Source: Thermodesulfobacteriota bacterium | Lineage (GTDB): Bacteria; Desulfobacterota; GWC2-55-46 | DNA: 64,000 nucleotides | Direction of reading: 5' to 3' | NCBI GenBank assembly: GCA_030583865.1 | Contig: CP129479.1 | Location: 2,318,819-2,382,818, forward strand | In this document: positions 33,023-40,983 of the stretch, one piece after another | Numbering within the stretch: the first letter of the stretch is position 1 | Layout: every line of letters starts with the position of its first letter | The notes under the pieces: generated by a model | The model's database searches: none | What the model was told of the DNA's origin: nothing | Seen by the model: the letters and a program-made list of their open reading frames with translations, nothing else | Program-made: the position numbers and the translations under genes

Positions 33023-34606
33023 TCAGAGCTCCACCACGTCCGCCTTAAGCATGTGGGGGAGCTTGAGTATCTTCTCTATCAGGCCCTTGGATATGGGCGT
33101 ATCAACGCTCCAGACCGATACGGCCGCGCCGCCGACCGCCTGCCTGCCGAGGTGGAGCCTGGCGACGTTTATGTTGTTCGCGGCAAGGAGCGTGCCCACG
33201 TTCCCGATGACGCCCGGCTTGTCCTCGTTCTGGAGAAGGAGGAGGTACCCTTCCGGCACGGCGTCGAGGAGGAACTTGTCTATCCTCACTATCCGCGGCT
33301 CCTTCTTGCCGAAGAGCGCTCCCTCGACCACGTTCTCCTCGTCCTTGGTGCCGACCTTTATGGTAACGGAGCTTGCGAAGTCGGTGGACCTCGAGCTCTT
33401 TATCTCGACCACCTTTATCCCGCGCTCCTTTGCGACGAACGGGGCGTTCACGAAATTGACGTACATGTCGAGCACCTGGTCGAGGAGGCCTTTAAGACAC
33501 GCTATTGTTATGGGCGCGACGTCATAGTTTACGACGTCGCCGCTGTACTCGATAGTGACCTCCTCAATGCCGCCCTTAAGTATCTGCCCCTGGAAGCTCC
33601 CGAGCTTCTCGCCGAGTGAGATATAGGGCCCGAGGGCAGCGAGGAGCTCGGCCGGGATGGAAGGCACGTTCACAGCGTTCCTTATTGTGCCGTTCACGAG
33701 GTAGTCGACGATCTGCTCGGCTATGGCGACCGCAACGCTTTCCTGGGCCTCCTGGGTGGATGCGCCGAGGTGCGGGGTGAGGATAACCTCTTCGAGGTTG
33801 AGAAGCGGGTTGTCGGCCGGGGTGGGCTCCTTCTCGAAGACGTCCATTGCCGCGCCCGAGACTATCTTGTCCTTTATGGCCTGGGCGAGGTCGGCCTCGC
33901 TCACGATGCCGCCCCTTGCGCAGTTTATTATCTTAACGCCCTTCTTCATCTTCCGGAAGGCGTCGGCGTTCACTACGTTCCTGGTCTCGTTCGTAAGCGG
34001 CACGTGTATGGAGATGAAGTCGCTCCTCCTGAAGAGCTCGTCCATGGTGACGAGGGCGATGCCCATCTTGTCGGCGGCCTCCTCGGATATGAAGGGGTCG
34101 TAGGCTATGACGTTCATCCTGAGGCCCAGGGCCCTGCTCGCGACGACGCTCCCGATATTGCCCACGCCGAGGATGCCGAGGGTCTTGCCGGTTATTTCGG
34201 TCCCCTCGAACTTCTTCTTCTCCCATTCGCCCTTCCTCATGGAAGCGGTAGCCTGGGGTATCTTCCGAGCAAGCGCCATCATCATGGCGATCGCGTGCTC
34301 TGCCGTAGTTACGGTGTTGCCGCCAGGGGTGTTCATGACGACTATGCCCTTTTTGGTGGCGGCGACCGTGTCTATGTTGTCCACACCCGTGCCGGCGCGG
34401 CCTATGACCTTCAAGTTCTCCGCTGCCTCGATTATCTCGGCGGTCGCCTTCGTGGCGCTCCTTACGACAAGGCCGTGGTAGTCCTTTATCTTCGCCTTGA
34501 GCTCATCGGGCTTCAAGTTGGTTATTACGTCCACTTCGAGGCCGGGGGTGTTTTTGAGGACGTCCACGGCCCTGGAAGACATGCTGTCGCTTATGAGTAC
34601 CTTCAT
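33023..34606 (-). CDS. serA: D-3-phosphoglycerate dehydrogenase
   Basis: A 527-residue long-form SerA. N-terminal half: VRSATKATAEIIEAAENLKVIGRAGTGVDNID, NAD site LGILGVGNIGSVVA, catalytic region NCARGGIVSE and LTPHLGASTQEAQ with His. Then the allosteric substrate-binding (ASB) insert and a C-terminal ACT domain (about 450-525: VPEGYLLLLQNEDKPGVIGNVG). It starts serine synthesis and is probably inhibited by serine. One base separates it from the aminotransferase stop. Confidence 0.97.
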   Translation of the reverse strand: MKVLISDSMSSRAVDVLKNTPGLEVDVITNLKPDELKAKIKDYHGLVVRSATKATAEIIEAAENLKVIGRAGTGVDNIDTVAATKKGIVVMNTPGGNTVTTAEHAIAMMMALARKIPQATASMRKGEWEKKKFEGTEITGKTLGILGVGNIGSVVASRALGLRMNVIAYDPFISEEAADKMGIALVTMDELFRRSDFISIHVPLTNETRNVVNADAFRKMKKGVKIINCARGGIVSEADLAQAIKDKIVSGAAMDVFEKEPTPADNPLLNLEEVILTPHLGASTQEAQESVAVAIAEQIVDYLVNGTIRNAVNVPSIPAELLAALGPYISLGEKLGSFQGQILKGGIEEVTIEYSGDVVNYDVAPITIACLKGLLDQVLDMYVNFVNAPFVAKERGIKVVEIKSSRSTDFASSVTIKVGTKDEENVVEGALFGKKEPRIVRIDKFLLDAVPEGYLLLLQNEDKPGVIGNVGTLLAANNINVARLHLGRQAVGGAAVSVWSVDTPISKGLIEKILKLPHMLKADVVEL

Positions 34607-34607
34607 A

Positions 34608-35753
34608 TCACTTGTATCCTTCCGCGAGAATTTGAAGGGCGGCAGCAACACCCTTCCCGTACTGGGCCTTGTACCCGAACTTGTTGAGGGCTACTTCAAG
34701 GGCCGAGACGGCCGTTACGACGTCGAAGGTGTCCACGTACCCGAGGTGCGCGACCCTGACTATCTTGCCCTTCAAGTGGTCCTGGCCGCCGGCCATCGTG
34801 ACGCCCATGACGTCCCTCATGTATTTCACGAGCTTTCCGCCTTCGACCCCCTCGGGGACGAAAATGCCGGTGGTTGCATTGGAAGGGCTCTCGGGGGCGA
34901 GGAGCTTAAGCCCCAGGGCAACGGCCGCGGCCCTTGTGGCCCTGGCTAATCTATCGTGCCTCGCGAATACGTTCTGGAGCCCTTCCTCCTTTATCATAAG
35001 AAGGGCCTGCCTCAGGCCGGTTATGAGGGAGACGGCCGGGGTATATGCAGATGTATTGTCCTTGAGGTTCTTCCTCTCTTTCTTGAAGTCGAAATAGAAC
35101 CTGGGGCACTTGGCGGTCTCCTGGAACCTCCAGGCCTTCTCCGAAAGGGCCACGAAAGCAAGCCCGGGCGGGAGCATGAACGCCTTCTGCGAGCCGGATA
35201 CGAGGACGTCTATGCCCCAATCGTCCATCGGGAGGTCGAATACGCCGACGCCGGTTATGCCGTCGACTATGAGAAGGCATTCCCTGTCCTTCGTAAGGGC
35301 CGCAAGCTCCTTTGTCGGGTGGGCTACTGTCGTCGAGGTCTCGCTCGCCTGGACCAGCACTGCCCGTGACTTCGGGTTTTCGTCAAGGACCTTCTTGACG
35401 ACAGCCGGGTCAACTGCCTTGCCCCATTCGACGTTTATCCAGTGGGCCTTCAGGCCGTAGGCCTCGGAGATCTTCCCCCACCTCTCGCCGAATTTTCCGC
35501 CGTTTATTACGACCACCTCGTCACCGGGGGAGAAGAGGTTCGTGATAGAGCCTTCCATGGCGCCGGTCCCGGAGGCGGCCAGCATGAGGACGTCCTGTTT
35601 GGTCTGGAAAACGTATTTAAGGAGCTCGGCCGTCTCCTTGAAGACCTCCGAAAACTGGGGGGTCCTGTGGTGGATTATGGGCTGGGCCATCGCAAGGAGC
35701 GCCGACTCGGGCACAGGTGTAGGGCCGGGCGCCAGAAGGTAATTCTTTCTCAT
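34608..35753 (-). CDS. Class V aminotransferase (serine-pyruvate/alanine-glyoxylate type; likely phosphoserine aminotransferase role)
   Basis: A 381-residue PLP enzyme: LAPGPTPVPESALLAMAQPIIHHRTPQF is the alanine-glyoxylate aminotransferase N-terminus, GTGAMEGSI binds the phosphate, VDGITGVGVFD contains the Asp, and Lys190 in VSGSQKAFMLPPGLAF is the Schiff-base lysine. Because it is co-transcribed with serA and no serC is seen, it may act as the phosphohydroxypyruvate transaminase; a serine-pyruvate or serine-glyoxylate role remains possible. AAGGGAGGAAT is its ribosome site. Confidence 0.92.
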   Translation of the reverse strand: MRKNYLLAPGPTPVPESALLAMAQPIIHHRTPQFSEVFKETAELLKYVFQTKQDVLMLAASGTGAMEGSITNLFSPGDEVVVINGGKFGERWGKISEAYGLKAHWINVEWGKAVDPAVVKKVLDENPKSRAVLVQASETSTTVAHPTKELAALTKDRECLLIVDGITGVGVFDLPMDDWGIDVLVSGSQKAFMLPPGLAFVALSEKAWRFQETAKCPRFYFDFKKERKNLKDNTSAYTPAVSLITGLRQALLMIKEEGLQNVFARHDRLARATRAAAVALGLKLLAPESPSNATTGIFVPEGVEGGKLVKYMRDVMGVTMAGGQDHLKGKIVRVAHLGYVDTFDVVTAVSALEVALNKFGYKAQYGKGVAAALQILAEGYK

Positions 35754-35917
35754 GACTAAGATTCCTCCCTTTCATCTTTATAAAAATAAATTAAGTATCA
35801 GAACACAAGAAGGCCGCCAGCCCCACCCATAAATGGCGGCATACCGGCTGCGCCACCTAAGGGGCGGCCCTAACCGCCTGATCATAAAGGCATTTTATGG
35901 CCCTTCTGCAGCCAAAA
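35754..35917 (-). promoter_or_regulatory. Leader of the serine operon downstream of the RNA terminator
   Basis: The minus-strand sequence between the U-tract (35918-35926) and the aminotransferase start contains a small hairpin (CATAAA ATGCC TTTATG) and GC-rich blocks GGCGGTTAGGGCCGCCCC and GGTGGCGCAGCCGG, with a further GCCGCCA...GGCGGC pairing. No separate promoter is obvious. If the upstream RNA is part of the same transcript this is the continuation after attenuation. Confidence 0.4.
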
Positions 35918-36056
35918 AAAACCGCCTGGAGCCGTTACATACTACCTCGGAAGAGGTAAATGCGATGCCCAGACGGTCGACAAGTATATGATCCTTCGCT
36001 CCCCGGTGGTCCCCCACCTTGATTCCGTCAGTCACGAAGGAGACTGCCTCTGTATG
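35918..36056 (-). ncRNA. Putative structured RNA (~140 nt) upstream of the serine operon: small RNA or attenuated leader
   Basis: A minus-strand promoter (TTGACA 36092-36087, TAGTAT 36068-36063, 18-base spacer) predicts a start near 36056. The transcript has a stem TCCTTCG...CGAAGGA enclosing the hairpin GGTGG-GGGA-CCACC. It ends with CCGTCTGG...CCAGGCGG, enclosing ACCTC-TTCC-GAGGT, followed by eight U residues. No reading frame is evident. It does not fit a 6S RNA closing stem, and I could not match it to a riboswitch class. Confidence 0.58.
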
Positions 36057-36062
36057 GGGTCT

Positions 36063-36092
36063 ATACTAATCTCACTCCGGGGTTTTTGTCAA
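36063..36092 (-). promoter_or_regulatory. Promoter of the putative RNA / serine operon
   Basis: Consensus -35 TTGACA (36092-36087) and -10 TAGTAT (36068-36063), spacer 18 bases, reading leftward. Confidence 0.62.
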
Positions 36093-36101
36093 GCGGGATT
36101 T

Positions 36102-36219
36102 TGGGTCCTTGCCGGACGGGCAATTCCACTCCCGTACGCATTTCTGGAAATCAGCTCCTGACCTGTTTTGCACAATATGCGCTTGACGTTACCTTTGGGT
36201 CCTCGCCGGACGGGCAATT
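36102..36219. repeat. Pair of 26-bp direct repeats with one mismatch
   Basis: TTTGGGTCCTTGCCGGACGG GCAATT at 36102-36127 recurs at 36194-36219 (C for T at one place), 92 bases apart. A related inverted CCGATTGCCCGGC follows near 36250. The rest of 36104-36427 shows no gene. Confidence 0.6.
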
Positions 36220-36427
36220 GCTCATGGTGCGGTTTTGTTGAAACCGGATTCCGATTGCCCGGCCGCACAGAGGCCTTGACCTTGCCTCCGGGCACCGGGC
36301 CGGAACCAGGCGGGCCCGCCAGCCGCTTCCCCTTGCTTTCCTTTTGGTTTTGCTTACGCGGACGAAAAGGGTTATATTGGAGACGGCCCTCGGGGCCCGA
36401 GATTCAGCAACCCTCGAAGGACGGTAT

Positions 36428-37135
36428 GTGGTGCCAAAAGGCGTAACTGTAGTGCTCCCGACCTATAACGAAAGGGAGAACATAGGGAAGCTCGTCCGCG
36501 GGATACTAGATTCCGTAAAGGCCGACGTCGAGATAATAGTCGTTGACGACGACTCGAAAGACCTCACATGGAAGGCGGTGGAGGATATGAACCTGCCTTC
36601 GGTCCGGGTCATAAGGAGGGTCGGCGAGAACGGGCTCACCTCGGCGATAAAGCGCGGCATAGACGAAAGCCGCAATGAGACCGTGGTCTGGATGGACGCG
36701 GACCTCTCCATGCCGCCGGAGAAGATAAACGACCTCCTGGCCTGCCTTGAGAGCCGCGACATAGCCATAGGCTCGCGGTACGTCCCAGGCGGCAGGGACA
36801 TGGGGGACTCGATGACCGCGCGCTTCATGAGCCGCCTACTCGGCATAATCGCCAAGACTGTCCTGAATGTCCCGGTGAACGACATGAACAGCGGCTTTGT
36901 CGCAACGAAAAAAAGGATAGTCAAGGAGCTCGGGCTGAGGGGCGATTACGGCGAATACTGCCTCGACTTCCTCTACAGGGCCCATAAGAAAGGATATAGC
37001 ATAGCCGAGGCGCCGTATGTGTGCGTGCCGCGGCTTAAGGGCGTATCCAAGACCGCCACCGGCCTCCTGGGCTTTTTCTGGCGCGGGAGAAAGTACATAT
37101 ACGCCATAATGAAGCTGCGGCTTTCCCGGATATGA
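36428..37135 (+). CDS. Family 2 glycosyltransferase, polyprenyl-phosphate mannosyl/glucosyltransferase-like
   Basis: A 235-residue GT2 enzyme: GVTVVLPTYNERENIGKLV, VVDDDSKD, and the DxD motif in WMDADLSMPP, followed by IGSRYVPGG and MNSGFVATKKRI, as in DPM1-like dolichol/undecaprenol-phosphate sugar transferases. No C-terminal membrane segment is present. GTG 36428 follows GAAGGA by seven bases. It could make a lipid-linked sugar for the tandem GT-C enzymes at 40984-44573, which use such donors. Confidence 0.87.
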   Translation: MVPKGVTVVLPTYNERENIGKLVRGILDSVKADVEIIVVDDDSKDLTWKAVEDMNLPSVRVIRRVGENGLTSAIKRGIDESRNETVVWMDADLSMPPEKINDLLACLESRDIAIGSRYVPGGRDMGDSMTARFMSRLLGIIAKTVLNVPVNDMNSGFVATKKRIVKELGLRGDYGEYCLDFLYRAHKKGYSIAEAPYVCVPRLKGVSKTATGLLGFFWRGRKYIYAIMKLRLSRI

Positions 37136-37250
37136 GACCGGCGTTCGGTCGGCAGAAGAGCCTCCCCTCCGCCCATCCTGCTCCCTATACAAGGTCGCCC
37201 CAAATCCTCCTATCAGACCGTCCTGCAGCCCCCCTTATCCTACAATTCTC

Positions 37251-37280
37251 TTGAATAAAGCCGGTTTATTAGAGTAAAAT
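37251..37280 (+). promoter_or_regulatory. Promoter of the DegT aminotransferase gene
   Basis: TTGAAT (37251-37256), 18-base spacer, TAAAAT (37275-37280). Confidence 0.5.
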
Positions 37281-37392
37281 ACCCGTCTGGCAAAAGACAT
37301 TCTTCAATATGTTCCGTTTTTTTTCGAGCTTGCAAGCGCAGCGCTCTTCGGCTCCGGACTGGCAGGCGGAACGGGAAAGCGGGGTTAATGGC

Positions 37393-38631
37393 ATGCTTAA
37401 AAGAACCGTACAGCCGGAAGATTATTCCTTCGGGGAAAAGCTCAATGTGCTTCCCGGCAAGGACCCGGAGGTAAAGATAACCCTAAAGCGCATCCCGGTT
37501 GTCGAGGAAGAGGGGAAGATGATCCCGGTCTGCGAGCCTACACTCCAGGGGAACGAGCTCAAGTACCTGAAGGAGTGCGTGGAGACGAACTGGATATCCT
37601 CAACCGGCCGGAAGATAATCGCCTTTGAAGAGGCCTTTGCCGAAAAGGTGGGGGCAAAGTATGGCGTTTCCTGCACCAACGGCACAACGGCCCTCCAGCT
37701 CGCCCTCTACGTGGCTGGGATAGGGCCGGGCGACGAGGTGATACTCCCGACCTTTACCATGATAGCCACTGCAAACGTGGTCACTCACCTGGGCGCCAGG
37801 CCCGTCCTCGTGGATGCCGACCCGTACACCTATACGATGGACCCAGGCAAAGTCGAGGAGAAGATAACCGAAAAGACCAGGGCCATAGTGCCGGTGGACA
37901 TCTACGGCCACCCCTGCGACATGGACCCCCTACTTGAGATGGCCGACAAGCACGGCCTCGCGGTCATCGAGGACGCGGCAGAGGCGCACGGCGCGGAATA
38001 CCGCGGAAGGAAGATAGGCTCCATTTCAGACGCCTCGACTTTCAGCTTCTACGCCAATAAGATAATCACCACCGGCGAGGGCGGCATGATAACGACCGAC
38101 AGCCGCGAGTTCTACGACAAGGCCAGGAACATAAGGGACCACGCCTTCTCGGAAGAGAGGCACTTCTGGCACAAGTACGTGGGCTTCAACTTCCGGATGA
38201 CCAACCTCCAGGCCGCGATAGGGCTTGCGCAGGTAGAGCGCTTCGAAGAGCTCGTGGGCGCCCGCATAAGGAACGCAGCGCTTTACAACTCGCTCCTCAG
38301 GGACGTCCCGGGCCTGAGATTGCCGCCGGAGGCCGAAGGGGTCAAGAACGTCTTCTGGATGTATGCCCTCGTCGTGGAGGACGAGTTCGGCATGAGCCGC
38401 GACGAATTGAGGAAACAGCTTGCGGACAGGGGCATCGAGACGAGGACGTTCTTCATCCCCATACACCTCCAGCCCATATACCACAAGCTATTCAAGGGAG
38501 AGTCCTTCCCCGTTTCGGAGTCCCTTTGCGCCAGGGGCCTGTACCTGCCCTCTTCGTCCGGCCTGAGCGAAAGGGACATCAGGCACGTATCTGCCGCCGT
38601 CAGAGAGATCAGGGAGGCGGCTGTCAGCTAA
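37393..38631 (+). CDS. DegT/DnrJ/EryC1/StrS sugar aminotransferase (perosamine synthetase-like)
   Basis: About 412 residues. IPVCEPTLQGNELKYLKECVETNWISSTG is the start of perosamine synthetase-like enzymes; PTFTMIATANVV, VPVDIYGHPCDM, EDAAEAHGAEY and the PLP lysine (about Lys223) in SFYANKIITTGEGG complete the family pattern. It transaminates a keto-deoxysugar nucleotide for surface polysaccharide. The first 60 residues are not conserved; ATG 37393 is chosen, but 37309 or ATG near 37519 are possible. Followed at once by a methyltransferase gene. Confidence 0.88.
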   Translation: MLKRTVQPEDYSFGEKLNVLPGKDPEVKITLKRIPVVEEEGKMIPVCEPTLQGNELKYLKECVETNWISSTGRKIIAFEEAFAEKVGAKYGVSCTNGTTALQLALYVAGIGPGDEVILPTFTMIATANVVTHLGARPVLVDADPYTYTMDPGKVEEKITEKTRAIVPVDIYGHPCDMDPLLEMADKHGLAVIEDAAEAHGAEYRGRKIGSISDASTFSFYANKIITTGEGGMITTDSREFYDKARNIRDHAFSEERHFWHKYVGFNFRMTNLQAAIGLAQVERFEELVGARIRNAALYNSLLRDVPGLRLPPEAEGVKNVFWMYALVVEDEFGMSRDELRKQLADRGIETRTFFIPIHLQPIYHKLFKGESFPVSESLCARGLYLPSSSGLSERDIRHVSAAVREIREAAVS

Positions 38632-38632
38632 G

Positions 38633-39379
38633 GTGGAAGAATATGTATACAAAGACCTGTACGAGATGGAGGACACGTACTGGTGGTTCAGGGGGCAGAG
38701 AGAAGTGCTCTCCTCTCTTTTCGGAAAACTGGGGATCTCTTCGGGAACAGGGGCAAGGAAAAAGATACTGGACATGGGCTGCGGCACAGGGAGGATGCTG
38801 GAGAGCCTTGCCGAGATCGGAGACGCCTATGGAATCGACTTTTCACCCACCGCGATAGACTTTTGCAGGGAGCGGAATCTCCGAAAGATCGTCCGGGGCA
38901 CAGGGGAGGTCCTGCCTTTCGCCGACAGGACCTTTGATATCGTAACCGCACTTGGCGTACTGTGCCATCGCGGCATTCGCGATGACGGGGCAACTCTTAA
39001 AGAGCTGGCGCGCACCATAAAGAGCGGCGGATATCTGGTACTGAGCGAACCGGCCTTCATGTTCGTGTACGGCCCGCATGACGAAGCGCAGCACTGCAGA
39101 AAAAGGTATACTGCGGGAGAAATGAAGAAACTCACCGAAGCATGCGGACTGAGAGTTGAAAAACTCACTTATTTCAATTTCTTCCTCTTTCCGGTTTTCG
39201 TAGCCCACAGGCTCCGCAAAAGATGGAGCGGCATCGAATCGGAATCCGACGTGCAGAGAATAAGCCCTCTGCTCAACAGCCTTCTATGCATCCTGCTCAG
39301 GCTTGAGGCTGGCATCATAGGCGGCCTGACGAGCCTTCCGCTCGGAAGCTCCGTCGTCTGCATCGCGAGAAAACCCTAA
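38633..39379 (+). CDS. SAM-dependent methyltransferase (type 11)
   Basis: A 248-residue class I methyltransferase: KILDMGCGTGRMLESLAEIG binds SAM, YGIDFSPTAIDFC and FDIVTALGVL follow. The C-terminal part has hydrophobic stretches (about 175-190 and 220-240). GTG 38633 begins two bases after the aminotransferase stop. Composition is slightly lower in GC than the neighbours. Substrate unknown; likely a sugar or lipid-linked glycan. Confidence 0.85.
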   Translation: MEEYVYKDLYEMEDTYWWFRGQREVLSSLFGKLGISSGTGARKKILDMGCGTGRMLESLAEIGDAYGIDFSPTAIDFCRERNLRKIVRGTGEVLPFADRTFDIVTALGVLCHRGIRDDGATLKELARTIKSGGYLVLSEPAFMFVYGPHDEAQHCRKRYTAGEMKKLTEACGLRVEKLTYFNFFLFPVFVAHRLRKRWSGIESESDVQRISPLLNSLLCILLRLEAGIIGGLTSLPLGSSVVCIARKP

Positions 39380-39445
39380 ACGAGTACTCCACGAAAACGC
39401 CTGGCCGGTCATCGTCAGGTGCTCCCAAATCCAAAGGCTTGCGGT

Positions 39446-40861
39446 TCAAAGTTCGAAGATGGCGAAGAAGCCGTTCACCTGGCCTTTGAGCTGGTCAAGC
39501 GACCTTATGGAGAGGAGCCTTCTCAGGATATAGGAGGGCCGGAGATAGAAGCTCCGGTACATCCGGTCGAGGTATTTCCTGTAGGCATCGGGGTCTATGC
39601 CCTCAGGCACGTACAGCAGGGCCGAGTGGTCGAGTATGCTCGAGCTCTTCGTGAAGTCGAATTTATATCCCTTGGAGGTTAGGCTGTTGTAAAGCTCGGT
39701 CCCGGGGAGCGGGACGAACTTGTTGAAGTGGGCGTAGTCGACCTTGAGCCGCTTGGCGAAATCGAGGGTTTTTTTCATGCTATCGAGGGTCTCCCCGGGC
39801 GTGCCCACGATGAAGTCGGCCCTGACGCTCAGGCCGATCTGCTTGGCCCACCTGGTCGCGTCCTCGCTCTGCTTTAGGGTTATACCCTTGCTCAAGAGAT
39901 TGAGCATCCCCTCGTCGCCGGATTCGAGGCCGTAGAGGACCTGCCAGCAGCCCGCCTGCTTCATCCTCTTGAGCATCTCAAGAGTAACGGAGCTGACGCG
40001 CGTCAGGCACGTCCAGGGTATCCTTATCTTCCTCTTTTCGAACTCGTCGCATATCTCGAAGACGCGCTTCTTGTTCATGGTGAGCGTGTCGTCGAAAAAC
40101 CTTATCTCCCGTGCGCCGTACCTGCCAATAAGCTCCTCGACCTCGTCCATCACGTTGGCCGCGCTCCGCACCCGGTAGGTGGTGCCGAATACGGCCCGGT
40201 CGCAGAACGTGCACTGGAAAGGGCATCCCCTCGAGGTTATCATGACCCCGAGAGGCAGCTTCCTGTAGGACGCAGGAGTCGGCCTGTAGGCCGAAAGAGG
40301 CGGGAGGAGGTGTCTGGCGGGAAAAGGAAGGCTGTCCAGGTCTTTTATGAATGGGCGCCTGCCCGTCGATCTGACCTTCTCCTCCTCCCTGAAGACTATG
40401 CCCTGGACGTCGCCAAAGTTCCTGCGCCCGTGCTCCTCGAAGTGCCGCACCAGGGCCAGAAAGGTCTCCTCGCCCTCGCCGATTACGCCGGCGTCAAACG
40501 GCGCGGAGGCCATAGCCTCGCCGGGGAGCGCGGTCATGTGCGCGCCGCCGCCCACAATCAAGGCACCAGGCAGGATGCCCCGGGCATCCCTGGCCACCCT
40601 GTACATGCTCACGGACGAAGGGGTCGTGCCGGTTATGCCTATGACGCCAGGGCGCTCCCTTTTAAGCGCCTCGACAAGCTCCGAATGGGACATGCCGAGG
40701 GTGCAGTCGAATATCTTGACCTCGTAGCCGGCCCTCTCTGCATAGGCGGCGACGTAGGCGAGGCCGAGGGCCGGGATGACGTTCAATACCTTCTGGATGC
40801 TCTTGCTCGCGCCGACCGAGAGCTCTTCTTCGAATGGGGGGTCTACGAGTACGATCTTCAT
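39446..40861 (-). CDS. B12-binding radical SAM protein
   Basis: A 471-residue protein with an N-terminal cobalamin-binding Rossmann domain (about 1-145, KIVLVDPPFEEE ... GYEVKIFDCT ... ALIVGGGAHMTALP) and a radical SAM barrel with CPFQCTFC near residue 215. ITSRGCPFQ, EIRFFDDTLTMN, GLESGDEGML and VGTPGETLDSM are class signatures. Class B radical SAM enzymes often methylate or rearrange lipids, bacteriochlorins or glycans. Reaction unknown. ATG 40861 is preferred to 40870. Transcribed opposite to both neighbours. Confidence 0.9.
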   Translation of the reverse strand: MKIVLVDPPFEEELSVGASKSIQKVLNVIPALGLAYVAAYAERAGYEVKIFDCTLGMSHSELVEALKRERPGVIGITGTTPSSVSMYRVARDARGILPGALIVGGGAHMTALPGEAMASAPFDAGVIGEGEETFLALVRHFEEHGRRNFGDVQGIVFREEEKVRSTGRRPFIKDLDSLPFPARHLLPPLSAYRPTPASYRKLPLGVMITSRGCPFQCTFCDRAVFGTTYRVRSAANVMDEVEELIGRYGAREIRFFDDTLTMNKKRVFEICDEFEKRKIRIPWTCLTRVSSVTLEMLKRMKQAGCWQVLYGLESGDEGMLNLLSKGITLKQSEDATRWAKQIGLSVRADFIVGTPGETLDSMKKTLDFAKRLKVDYAHFNKFVPLPGTELYNSLTSKGYKFDFTKSSSILDHSALLYVPEGIDPDAYRKYLDRMYRSFYLRPSYILRRLLSIRSLDQLKGQVNGFFAIFEL

Positions 40862-40983
40862 CGGAGTCACTGCCTGCTATTTTATGCCAAAGCCCCGTAA
40901 ATGGCAAATAAAAAAAGGGAAATTTGCAACCAGGGCCCTCTTTACGGCTTGTTTTTCACCCAGAAAAACAGTATAAAAATACC

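Noticed and set aside
33770-34687. Plus-strand open frame opposite serA
   Set aside because: Shadow of the serA frame, Gly/Val/His/Tyr-rich without fold signatures.
35918-36056. 6S RNA identity for the RNA upstream of the serine operon
   Set aside because: The 5' and 3' ends do not pair to make the long closing stem with a central bubble that defines 6S RNA.
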